Assembly: GCA_038503035.1 (NCBI GenBank)
Contig: JAVSML010020410.1
Span: forward strand, 39,857 to 103,856
Origin: Crocodylus rhombifer
Taxonomy: Eukaryota; Chordata; Crocodylia; Crocodylidae
Direction: 5' to 3'
Length of the DNA stretch: 64,000 nt
The notes beneath the pieces are model-generated. The model searched no databases. It was given only the letters and a program-made list of their open reading frames with translations, and was not told where the DNA came from. Below are positions 39,016 through 49,631 of the stretch, piece after piece. Both the position numbers and the translations under genes were made by a program. Each line of letters begins with the position of its first letter. Position 1 is the stretch's first letter.

Positions 39016-39065
39016 TAGTGGAGATTGACAGCCAGTTGGCTAGTGGAGATTGACAGCCAGTTGGC
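39016..39065. repeat. 25-bp perfect tandem duplication
   Basis: Two identical adjacent 25-base units beginning TAGTGGAGATTGACAG and ending CCAGTTGGC. The identity implies a recent local duplication. Confidence 0.93.
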
Positions 39066-39196
39066 TGGCTGAGGTGACCACCCACTGCATTGCTTTCCAC
39101 TCCATCTGGATCATTCCTGGTGCATTTTGGATGCTTTCAATAGCACAGTAACAGTGGGAAATCTAACCCTTCCTTCAGCCCCGAGAACAGCTGAGT

Positions 39197-39800
39197 TCAT
39201 AGACTCATATAGAACTAAGGTTGGAAGAGACCTCAGGGCTGCATGAACACAGGCGTGGATGCTTGGTTTCCCGGGGATAACAAGCAGCAGGACACCTTGC
39301 ATTGCTGCTGGTTGTCCCTGGGGAATGCATGTGCCACGCACCCCTGGTTCATGGCAGCTTACCGCAGGTGATTTGGGGGAGGCTGGGGCTAGCACTGCGC
39401 TGGACCCAGCAGCCTTACCTGGGGTCCTGGGAGCCTCCTGGGGCTGCAGCAGTGGTGATCCTGCCATTCAGAGGCTGGCCAGCAGCTGGAGTATAGCTCC
39501 AGACAGCCAGGCTCTGGTTTTGAGTGGTGCATACTGCCCCCACATGCGGTGCTCCATTTTGCTTTTTCTTTTCTTTTTTTTTGCATGTTTTTTTTTCTAA
39601 AAAACCCACACTGCTACCTTGCAGCATGGAGAACAGCTGAATGTATGGTAGGTGGTGTCACATACTGCACGGCCCCATTTGTCTGCATGCAGCCCAGGAG
39701 GTCATCAAGTCCAACCTCCTGCTCATAGCAGGACTGTCCCCAACTAGATCACTCCAGCCAGGGCTTTGTTGAGCTGGGCCTTAAAAACCTCCAAGGATGA
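39197..39800 (-). mobile_element. CR1 3' fragment split by an insertion
   Basis: 39197-39237 is the antisense CR1 terminal box (TCATAGACTCATATAGAACT...GGTTGGAAGAGACCTCAGG). It continues at 39695-39800 (CAGGAGGTCATCAAGTCC, then AACCTCCTGCTC...CCAGCCAGGGCTTTGTTGAG). In CR1 these parts are adjacent, so the 39238-39694 stretch interrupts it. Confidence 0.8.
39238..39694. mobile_element. Putative 0.46-kb DNA element inserted in CR1
   Basis: The insert in the CR1 fragment has inverted ends GGGCTGCATG (39236-39245) and CATGCAGCCC (39686-39695) and is flanked by CAGG on both sides (39234-39237, 39695-39698), a possible 4-bp target duplication. There is no coding frame of note. Its family is unknown to me. 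Confidence 0.6.
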
Positions 39801-39801
39801 T

Positions 39802-42520
39802 TGATTCTGGCCTCGCAAAAGGGCAGGAGGGAAGCTGCATCTGAGCTAGTTGTGTTCTGTGGAGGGACCTCATGCTCTGGTCTGCAGCAGGCACCAGGGA
39901 GTGGACAGGAGAGAAGCAAGGGCATTACTGGGCTGTATTGCCCAATGCTGATTCACCTGCACAGCTCTTGTGCTTCCAAACTGATGACTAGGGAACTACT
40001 ACAGCCCTCAGGCTGAGCAACAGCTGCAAGCAAACCATCAAGGGAAGACTCCTCCCCCATGCCTGGGCCTATTCCTAGCATTTGGCTTGCTTGCTTGCTT
40101 GCTTACTCTGTGGTGGAGCAGGATTTGTCCCTCTCTGGCCAGACTCTTCAAGAGCAGGTGTGGCCATACCTAGGCTATCATCTCACAAGACAGCTGCTGC
40201 ATGTTGCATGCTCCTGGAACTCTGGTCCCAGTTATGGGCCCCTTGTGTTCTGTAAACCATACTGTCTCTCCCAAGCAAAATGAGCTTGACTGCATCAGTG
40301 CCCTAGCCCATCCCCACCTCTCCACCTCACCATGAGGTTTGCCACACTAGAGTTAAGGGAACTCATGCAATTACCAAGCTGTGGAAAAAGTGCATCATCT
40401 TGGAGAAACCTCTCTTTAAAAAAGATCCATTTTTTATTTTTGCTTTGGGAACGTAACTGGTTAAATTCCAAGCTTTAAGTGTTTCTGTTACTTTAAAAAC
40501 AAACCTGGGACGTTTATAGTGAACTGGGGACTTTGTGAAAAGATGAGGGGAGAGAAATGGAAATGAAGTGGAATAGCATGTTCCCTTGGAATATTTATGC
40601 ATACAAACTGGAGTAAGGAAAATGTTGTGGTTGCAGTTTCCTGGCTTGATCTTGAGGGGTGATAAACACAATTAAGAACACTTTACAGAGCATTAGGCAC
40701 TGAATTCTTTCTTTTCTGAACAGTTAGCAGCTCTAATAAAAGACAGAAGCAGAAGTAGCTAGTGTTGCTGCCAGCTCTGTGTACTGCAGCAGCATTCTTA
40801 ATGACCATTGTTGCAATGAAGAGTGAACACTTAATTGCTGGTAGAAAGAACATAGATTAACATGACTTCCTCTTTCTATGTAATAAGGAGTCTTTGGTGT
40901 TTCCTCAGGATTATGTAGTTTACATCTCTCCGTAAATGCTTTGTTGTGGCAGCTCTAGTTCCAGGAGATTGGTCATTAAAGGGCATTTTGAGCTGGAGGG
41001 AAGTCGGTGCATTGTTTTTCTACAGGGTAGAAAAGGTGCGCCTTCTGGATCCACCATTCAAGCAGTCCTGCTCTAAAGGACTGCATTTTTCATTCAGCCT
41101 CCACATGAACCCCTCAGTCTGTGGGTTTTGTCGGCATCTAGGGGCTGAAGCAGCCAGTCTGGGGTGAAGTCTACTCTAGATGGGGCTGATGAAACATTAC
41201 CTAGAGAACATAGGTCCTAGCTGAACTATCATTCACAGCTATTAGTAGGGTAAGCATTGCAACTAAGCATGAGACTGGTCACCCTGTGAGAGCCGTGACA
41301 ACAACTCTTTTAGGCAGTACTTACCTGGCTGGCACTCAGACCTGCAATGTCCTCCCTAGACCTCTGACCCTCCCACCCCAATGTGTTTGAACCTAGCCCT
41401 GTTATGATTTTCCATCACCGTCTTCAGTGTGATTCTCCAGCCCCAACCCTGAGCTTGGTTGTCGGTTCTGGACCTTGCCCATTACCACTGAACTGGACCT
41501 ACTCACACCCCAGTCCTTTACACATAGCTTACGAAAGGCTACAATAAAAGGCTATATCTGAGGCTGATGGCCATCTGCCCTCTGAGGCAGGCTGAGCTTT
41601 GCACCTCGTCTTGTTTGTGGCTTGCTCCAAAGAACTTCAGGTCCCCTACAGCTCTAGGTTGGGTTTGAATTAGTGATCTTGAGATGCCTGATATCCAGTC
41701 ACCTCAACATTCACCTCCACAGCATCTCTGTAAAGTACTCCAGAGAGGTGGGTGAGAGGTTGGGGGAGAAGTAACGGCAGGTCCCTGTGGGCAGATATCT
41801 GACTTGGAGAGAGGTAAGTAACTGAGCCTTGTCTCCTGGAGGTGTCCAGGAATGCAAGGCTGGCTTTTGTCTCCTGGGCTGTTGGGAGGTGCCCGACTGG
41901 CTCTGGCTATGCTGTCAGTGGGAGGCATTTGCTCTCCCCTTCCCACGACTGACTTTCGCTTTGGGTTGGAGCAAGGGAAACATTCTCCAGAAAACCAGCT
42001 CCCCCTGTCACTTGTGATGAATGGAAATAGGCCCCATCCTCCCTGCCCCACTCCTGGGCCACGGGAGGTTTGTGTGGGGGGCTTTGTTATTTTCAAGGCA
42101 GCCGTCTTAGCCAACCCCAAGCGGGGTGGGCCTGGAGCAGAGCGGGAGCAGCAGCCCCATTTGTTTCTAAGACCTCTGCACCCCTCTCAGCTCTTGGGGC
42201 AAATGAGGGGGCCAAGGGAATACTGTTGCTAGACTTGTGCCATATACTAGTACATGCCCTGGACTCCCGTATTGCCCCTGTGGCTGTGCTTGAAGCATAG
42301 GCTGGAACAGACAAGGCAGTACCAATCCCATTCCAGTCCTGGATCAGGAGCTCTCCCCACAGGGGTGGCTTCCACCCAGCTCTGTCCTGAGGACTTTACC
42401 CTTCTTACTGCTGCCTGGTGCCCCTCCCAACACAAGGTGCAAGCAGGGAAATGTCTTTGATCACTCCTGCAGGTACCAATTGCATTCTCACTTATACAGG
42501 AGAGGAAGGGTGGTCCAGAG
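39802..42520. other. Intergenic, no gene seen
   Basis: Contains a (TTGC)5 run at 40085-40105. 40370-40950 is A/T-rich. No element or coding exon was recognised. Confidence 0.65.
40085..40105. repeat. (GCTT)5 microsatellite
   Basis: Five consecutive GCTT units. Confidence 0.9.
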
Positions 42521-42524
42521 ACCT

Positions 42525-42690
42525 GGGGGGACTAGCCTGGGGCTCTGAGACTGGGGGTCAGGTGGGCTGCCACTGACTTCTTGTGACCTGGGCAAGTCTC
42601 TTGGTTCCCAGTTCCCATTTGTGAACAAGAATAATAGAACTGCTGTACATGGGGCTGAGAAGAAATAAGGCAGTGACTGCAAAGTGCTCA
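42525..42690 (-). mobile_element. MIR/CORE-SINE copy, antisense
   Basis: 'gctgccactgacttcttgtg', 'acctgggcaagtctcttggt', 'ttcccatttgtgaacaagaa' and 'gactgcaaagtgctcaac' follow nearly the whole antisense MIR. Confidence 0.82.
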
Positions 42691-42699
42691 ACTCCTGTG

Positions 42700-43685
42700 T
42701 CCTGTAGGGATCTCTTCCCACTCTGATCTCCAGAAGGCAGCTGGCCACAGCTGTCTTTCTTCACCAAGCACCACCTGCTTCCTTTAACCCCTTCCAGCAC
42801 CACCCACGTCAGTGCCCACACACATGACCGTATGCCGGAATGTCAAACTCATTGCTTCAAGATGGAGAGCCTCCGAGCATCCTTCAGCCTTGCTGGCTTC
42901 TTACAGCTCTGGGTATCCAGCTCTGTCCCCTGGACTGCAGTACAAGGTTCAGTTCCTGCCTGCCCATCCCCAAGAGCCATCATGCTGGGAGGGGAGCCCT
43001 TGCATCCAAGCCTTGGTTTGCAAGGTATTAAACTGCCCTGTACTACATTGCACTGTGGCAAGGCATTTTCCACATTCAGTGGCCTGTGATGCAAAGGGAA
43101 ACCACATGCTAATGAGCAGACGCTCCCCCACCCGCTTCAATCTGTTCTCTCTCCAGCTCCTTTTAAGTTCCGTTCAAGTTACTGTCTCCACTGCAATAAC
43201 CATTCTGGCAGAGGGATTGGAGGCAATTTTCACTCGTGCTGTGCAGCTGTGTGGTGGGGATAGATTACTAAAACAATATTAGGGAATGCGAGGGGAGGGG
43301 TGGCTCTTCCTAGGACAATCCACCCATGGATCCAAAGCACTATCCGTCAGCGCTGTGCTGAGGCCACGTAAGCCAGACACGAGCCTTGCACTCCTGGCTT
43401 TTATTTTAATTAGGGCTGCTGAAACTCTATAGGAAGGGAGGTGAAGGGATTGGTGTGTATTAATGAGCCTTTCATGAAGGCTGCTGCCTCTTCTCTCCTG
43501 GAGATCCTGCCCCCAGAGGTGAAGGGTCAGGGAAGCCTCTAGTGGTTCAGAGGAAGGGAGCTCTCTGTTTTTCTTGTTGACCTTGTGGGTTGGAAGCTTT
43601 TAATTACCAGCCGCTTCCCCTCTTCAGGGGTTGGTGCATCTGGCATGTGAGAAGAGGGAAGGCTGTCCACCTATTATGGCAGTGT
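42700..43685. other. Intergenic, possible conserved patch
   Basis: No gene seen. The 43395-43480 part has TTTTAATTAGGGC and GTATTAATGAGCC in a GC-rich setting, a pattern that could be a regulatory element. This is inference only. Confidence 0.4.
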
Positions 43686-43689
43686 AGGC

Positions 43690-43950
43690 CATGCCTGAAC
43701 GGTCACAAGCTGGCAGAGGGTAAATTCAGACTAGACATCAGGAGGCGCTACTTCACTGTCAGGTCGGCTAGGGTCTGGAACCGACTTCCAAGAGAAGTGG
43801 TGCAGGCTCCTACCTTGGGGGTCTTTAAGACAAGGCTAGACAATCACCTTGCTGGGGTTGTTTGACCCCAGGACTCTTTCCTGCCATGGCAGGGGGTTGG
43901 ACTTGATGATCTGCTCAGGCCCCTTCTGACCCTACTAACTATGAAACAAT
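43690..43950 (+). mobile_element. CR1 3' fragment, sense
   Basis: The plus frame encodes the CR1 ORF2 C-terminus: HKLAEGKFRLDIRRRYFTV, WNRLPREVVQAPTLGVFKT, RLDNHLAGVV-stop. It continues into the GGGGGTTGGACTTGATGATC box and ends near 43950 with CTAACTATGAAAC. This 90-codon end is uninterrupted, so the copy is relatively young. Confidence 0.9.
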
Positions 43951-44059
43951 GAATGTGGAAAGGAGGAAGGAGCCACTGTTGGGTCTGTGCAGAAGAATGT
44001 AGGGCCACTCTGAGCCTGAGCCTGTGAGCTGCTCACTGGGTATTGCAGCATGGTCTTCA

Positions 44060-44215
44060 TTTTAGACAGTCCCAGAATGACAAGACAAGGAGGAACAACT
44101 TGACCTAAGGACACCCAACAAGCCATTGGCAGAGCCAGAAATGGACCCAGGACCCTGGGTCCTCTGCTCCAAGCCAGTGTCCTACCTGCTGAACCTCTCA
44201 TCTTCATGCTTACCA
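44060..44215 (+). mobile_element. MIR/CORE-SINE copy, sense
   Basis: 'gccattggcagagccagaaa', 'tggacccaggaccctgggtc' and 'ctctgctccaagccagtgtc' match the MIR 3' half in order. Confidence 0.75.
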
Positions 44216-44219
44216 GGTG

Positions 44220-47100
44220 ATTCCCTCATCTTTAGATCAAAAAGCCCATTTTCTGACTAGGGGAAACCAAGGCACAGAAGCCAAAGGCCAGTGGTTTCCA
44301 AAGTCACCCCTGGTTATGGGAGCAGCTAGCTTATTTATGCTGAACCTGGGAACCTTGGCTCTAATGTTCTGGAGGAGAGGAGCACCTGCAGCCCTCGATG
44401 AAATCAGATGCTCAGTGGCTGTGGCAGCTCAGGCTGTGGGGCAGTCTCTGTCACTGCTGGGTGCTTTGGACTAACTGGTGACATCAGTGGGAATGAGCAG
44501 GGTGAGGCCAGCCCTGAGAATCCCAGGTGCTGGAAGCGTTGCAGACATTAGCTAGAATTTTGGGCACTGTTTTAAGAGAAACGCCTTTGTGGCTCAACCA
44601 GTTCACCTACCCCAGGAAACCTCCTGGGTCTATCTGCGGTCTCCCTGGGTCTACAAAGTGTGGGTGGTGGAGGCATCTGTCCCCAGCCTGAGGCTCACAG
44701 GCCCATTCCACATCCTGCAGTTGACTTCAAGGGTGACCGTGTTGTGACTTCCGGATGAATCCTGGCCAGGTCCATATACAGGTGGTGTTCTATTGAGGTC
44801 AAGGAGAGTTATATCCTCTTTACACTAGGGCCGAATTTGGCCTGGCTGGGACAGCATTTCTTCAGCATATAATGTGAAATACCCTTGCTGGTGCTGAAAT
44901 ACATGATCCTAGAAGCATCACTGCTGACACCCCAAGACCAGCCATGATGGAGACTCCCATGCTGGCCCCTTTGCCCATGATGCTGCTTTTTTGGCCCCTG
45001 AAGTGGAGTGAGGCCCAAGCCAGGGTTGGGCTTAGTCTCTTCCATTACACTGTGCACGCTTTCAGCTCAGACCCCTCTAAGGTAAGCCTGCATCTGCCAT
45101 GCAGCAGGCAGCGTGGCCCTGCTAGTAGATGTGCCCCTTGTACTGTGGTGCATCCAGATTCAGCATCTCCTGCTTCCATTCACTCCAGTGCTGTGCTTGG
45201 CCCCAGAGCCCAGCCAGAGGTCTGACGACTTGGTTGCTGGCTCTTGGAATGGTATTTGCTGTTGTATCCCAGTGCCAGTGTTCACAGTGGTAGAAAAAAC
45301 ACCATCTTCTCCCTGAATTAGACCCAGCCCTACCTGTGCAGATCTGGCCTAGTCTCAAAAGGGACACCGCACACTCCTACAAGCTCATTTTTCCTACGCC
45401 TTCCTTCCTGGGCCCCTGATCTCATTGCTAAGGGCAGCACGGAGACCCACCCACACCACTTTCAGCAGGGTCTTCTGCCCTGTTGTGAGTCTGCATCCCA
45501 AAAGGAAGCCGGCCACTCCCTCCTGTCTAGCCAGGCTCTCTAGCAGACCCTGTTGGATGACAGAACAGCTGACTTCACTGCCAAATTCTTCCTAAATTGG
45601 TCCTGTGGCGAGAAGCTGTGGGGATGCCTGAGGGAGAATTCCTTTGGAGAGACGCAGGGGTGAATACTTCTGGCAGGAAAAAAATGTACGGGGCTCATTG
45701 GAGGCTCTCGGATTCAGCCTCCACTGCTGATGTGGGAAGTGAATTATACATCGGGCTGCAGCGGGCTGAGTGGCTGAATTCCTGTGGCAAAGGAACCGTG
45801 TCTGCCTTGAGCCAGCATTCAGCGTGAGGCTGCTGGACGCAGCCGCCTGGCAGACAGAGCTTGGTGATCAGCCGCTGAGTTCCAGTTCTGCACCAGCTCC
45901 CCATCAGGCTTTCCAGGCCTGGATGCCCAAGTCGCCGTGATGACTGGGGAGCACAATGAGAGACCTAGAGTCAGGAACTATGCTTGCAATGTGCAACAGG
46001 GATCAGACTTGGCTTGAAAGAAAGATGTTTTTTGCGGGGGTGCCGAGTTGCTTGTGAGTGAGTGCTGGGGCTTGTGATCCCAGGATCGGGAAACTGGCAA
46101 TTCACTTTGACTTTTCCTAGTTGTCCATTCTCTCCAGTGATCTCCTGTCAGGATCTGCTATGCTTAGCACTATGTTTTGTAGATATTTTTTATCTAAACA
46201 GTTAGGCTCTGTTATGGCTGCAAGCCTTCAGGAAACACTCTTTCTTTTTCCTTGCTGTGCTTTTTTAAGGTAGAAATTAATACCTTATTTTTTTTAAAAA
46301 GTCCTGGAGGTAAAGGGCCATGTCTTCTCTCTCTCTCATCCTAACCAAATGAAAGCTGCAAAGGATATAGAATAGCTCTTGATCCCCTGGCACCCTGTGA
46401 CAACTAAGAATAATGTCCACTGAGTGCTCCTCCTCTACAAAATGACATAGGAAGTAGTTGTCTGCTTAACATCATTTATCAAGATAAAGAGGAGAAGAAC
46501 TGAGAGGTGGAGGGGAGAGGAGGCTAGCGCCTTGCACAGTTCTCTGCATCCTAGTGTGTTTGCTCAGGGTATAGATGTGTCAATTGTGCCCCCTCCCCCT
46601 CCATCCCCTACAAAAACACAAACCTCTCCTCTACTTAGCTCAGGAGACCCCTATCTATCCCTCATTACCCCCCTGCATCTCCAGCGCTAGTTCTTGTCTC
46701 CCTCTCCTGACCCATCAGATGTTGGTGCACTGCGTGTCTTAGATGAATGATCATTCAACCAGCAGCCCTGGGGGAATGGGAATGCCCTGGTCACCTCTCT
46801 CTGTCTTAGGGCTTTTTAAATAGCACCTGTCACTGAAGCATTTCAGCCGTTTGTACTGTTCTGCACCTCTTGCCACATTGATTGAGTAAGTCCAACCAAA
46901 AAAGCAAATTATCTTTCTAGTTCTCTCACTTTAGGCCTCAGGCCCTGCAGCAGCTGATGTGACTCCTTAACTGTATGTGCTGCGAGTCGTTCCAGACTCC
47001 TCATGTTGTGAAAGATTGTGGCCTTTGCCAGCCGGAGCTTGAACATGTGCCCTTTAAACTGATAACAGTGTATATGACTGGGCACCAAGAGACAGGCAGG
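44220..47100. other. Intergenic, no gene seen
   Basis: 44250-44290 ('ccattttctgactaggggaa') may be another MIR core. The rest shows no recognised repeat. 46020-46350 is A/T-rich. Confidence 0.6.
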
Positions 47101-47103
47101 GGT

Positions 47104-47180
47104 CATAGAGTCTAAGGTCAGAGGGGACCCAGCAGATCACTAGTGTGATAACACAGGCAATACTGCACCTCTGCAGAGCA
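47104..47180 (-). mobile_element. CR1 3' end remnant, antisense
   Basis: 'tcatagagtctaaggtcaga' then 'ggggaccc...gatcactagtgtgataacacagg' matches the antisense 3' end of the CR1 subfamily with the 'tctaaggccagaagggacc' terminus, a subfamily distinct from the other CR1 copies here. Confidence 0.72.
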
Positions 47181-47184
47181 CGGG

Positions 47185-48080
47185 GATATTGACCCCTCCC
47201 TCAGCAGACCTTGGAGAGAATATGGGAGCAAGTGCTGTGAAATATCCCAGCAGCCACTTCCCCATCTAGCCAAGGCTTAATTTTCCCTTGTCCTCTTGTC
47301 TATGATTGCTTTCCATCTCTGCCCATGTGTCCCTTCCCAGCTGCAGTGTCTGCCACCCCAGTCCTCAGCTGGCCTTGCTGGTGGGTGACAGATGGGCCAT
47401 GCAGACAGGAGTAACTCAAATCTCCTCTCATGCTCACAGTCAGCCAGAAGGGGAGAGTCCCACAGCTTGTGATACCATGTGAGGAACAAACATAGCCCAG
47501 GCATCTCTGAGCAGCTAATAGAGGCTGCCTCTTTTTGTAGCCCCTTCAGACCTCTGAGGCCTGTATAGTGAGACAGAGGAGTCTTGAGCCAATTGGTCCC
47601 TATGTGTAGGGGTGCAGGTCCCAAAAGTCCCTCTTGATCCTTGTTTTCCTTGGGGTTGTTTTGTTCCCCAAAGAAAAATGAGGCTTCTCTCTCTTGCCCC
47701 TGCATTTATACAAGGCTGTGGTGGGAGCTGGCTCTGGGACTCATGCCACCCAGCCTGGTACTCTGCTCTGGATCACTAGGCTGCAGCAAGACAAGTTCGC
47801 CTTTTAGCCCTCTGATCAGTAGTGCTTGGAATAGCTTTGGCGGTGAAACGCTTTGAAACCGGCCCTCCTGGTGGGGCTGTCGGCAGAGCGTTGCACCCAG
47901 TGGAATGGTGGAATTCAGCATGTGTCCTGCCAATGGTTAACTGGAGTCTGGGAATATATTTTGTGGCACTGTGACTGCCTCACATCACTAGACCCAGCAC
48001 CCTTCGCCTTCTTGGGACAACTCTCTACAACAGGAGCTCATGGGGGCTGTGTTACCATGTACTAGAGTGTATTCTTGAGC
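47185..48080. other. Intergenic, no gene seen
   Basis: No recognised feature. The minus frame 47277-47705 (142 codons) shows no family signature. Confidence 0.6.
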
Positions 48081-48084
48081 ATAT

Positions 48085-48215
48085 TATCCAACACCCCGTG
48101 AGGCAGAGCAGTCCTATGAGCTACCCCTATTTCACACTTGGGGAACTGAAGCAACACAGGGGTGAAGAGACTTGAGCCAGGGTCTCTGAAGCTCTAACCT
48201 CTGGACTGGCCTTCT
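48085..48215 (+). mobile_element. MIR/CORE-SINE remnant, sense
   Basis: 'acaccccgtgaggcagagca', 'acccctatttcacacttggg' and 'gaactgaagcaacacagggg' match the MIR 5'-core region. Confidence 0.7.
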
Positions 48216-48219
48216 GTAT

Positions 48220-49305
48220 CCACCTTCACGTCTAAGTTCTCCCACTGTAAAATGTGGTGCCAGTGCCCCCTGGATAATGCTCTCAGGCAGGGAGCTACCA
48301 TGAAGGTCACGCCTTGACCTTTGCCACTCCAGCTGGAGTCTTTGTGGCTCCAAGAGCCTAGGCCAAGGGGTAGCCTGGTCACAGATGAAAGATAGACTCA
48401 GTGTTGTGGTGGGTCCATGAGCGAGGTGAGGAGAGGGGTGTTTGACCCATCCCACCTGGCTGAGGTGAGGGAGGGCTTGGTTGTAGTGACTACGAATGGG
48501 ATACTCATATGCAGCAGTCTGCCTTCTCCCTGTCAGACAGGAACCCCCCATCAGCTCAAGGCCTGATAAGAGCTGGGCTGGCCAGGCAGGGAGGGGGTTG
48601 CTGAGCCCAGCGCAGCGTGGAAGAGGGGGAGGTGGAGGTCTTCATGCTGGCCTGTCAGTCTGACAGTGTGGTGTCCAAGTGGCCAAGCTGTGGGGCCCTG
48701 TTGCAGGAAGCCATCTTTGCTCCTGCTGGCTCTGAGCACTGAGGCCCGCTGCAGTCCACCGGCGCCCGCCAGTTCGAATTACGCAAAATACCTTTGAACT
48801 GGACAGTGCATGGAGAGGGCTCCCTCCTTTGTCCACAGCACAGAGACTTGGTTACCACCCCTGGCTGGTTGGTCTGGCCACACTAATGCAGTTTCCTTCT
48901 CTGGAGGTGCTCAGCACTGAGATGAAAAGGGCCTTGTCAACTTCAGATGGCAACAGGTTGTGCAGTGACCCCCCCACTGCCCCTGCCTGGCTCTGGCCTC
49001 TCCAGTGGATTGGGAAGGAGAGGCCCAGTGTACAAATTCATGCAGGCATCAGACCTCTCTTGTGTAAGGGCTGGGGGGGTCTAATGGCATGAGCACAGTG
49101 CTGTAGAGCATGGCACTAGGTCTCCTCACATAGCCCCCCTTTCTCCGCTCTGCCTCAGCTTCCCCATTGGTGAAGTTTTTTTAAGTAGATTGTGGTACAG
49201 AGATACCAGGTGTTTTCCAAGCCAGGTGGCAGATGGTATCCTGCCCTGATGAGTGGCTGGAACAATCTGAAGAGACCCAAGGAAGATGGTTTGGGAGAGT
49301 ACATA
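48220..49305. other. Intergenic, no gene seen
   Basis: A short antisense MIR-like scrap ('ctcagcttccccattggtga') occurs at 49155-49175. Nothing else was recognised. Confidence 0.55.
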
Positions 49306-49309
49306 AGGG

Positions 49310-49629
49310 GGGTGCACCGGGATCTGGGAGAAGAGTTGTTCACCAGGGCTTCTCAAGGGATAACAAAGTCTAATGGCCACAAACTTCTGGAAGGCCAATT
49401 TAGACTGGACATAAGGAAAAACTTCTTATGGTCCGAGTGTCCAGGGTCTGGAACCAACTCCCCCTGGAGTTGGTGCAAGCCCCCACCCTGGACTCATGCA
49501 AATGGCATTTGGATAATCTTGTTGGTTTCATTTGACTCCAGCAGACTTCCTGCCTGTGGCAGGGGGCTGGACTCGATGATCTTGTGAGGTCCCTTCCAGC
49601 CCCTAATGTCTATGAATCTATGAATCTAG
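49310..49629 (+). mobile_element. CR1 3' fragment, sense
   Basis: The plus frame encodes LFTRASQGITKSNGHKLLEG and QFRLDIRKN, then is frameshifted. GGCAGGGGGCTGGACTCGAT and CCTTCCAGCCCCTAATGTC follow, ending in the terminal octamer repeat TCTATGAATCTATGAATC. 5'-truncated. Confidence 0.9.
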
Positions 49630-49631
49630 GG

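Larger units (their letters stand above)
35800..39190. other. Intergenic with simple repeats and a hairpin
   Basis: No gene seen. Holds the (CATAC)n tract, an A/C-rich tract (37088-37134), the 11-bp hairpin at 37263-37289, a T/G tract (37942-37990) and a 25-bp tandem duplication (39016-39065), listed separately. Confidence 0.65.

Noticed and set aside
48765..48785. GTTCGAATTAC resembling a tRNA B box
   Set aside because: No matching A box or cloverleaf can be formed upstream at the right distance.
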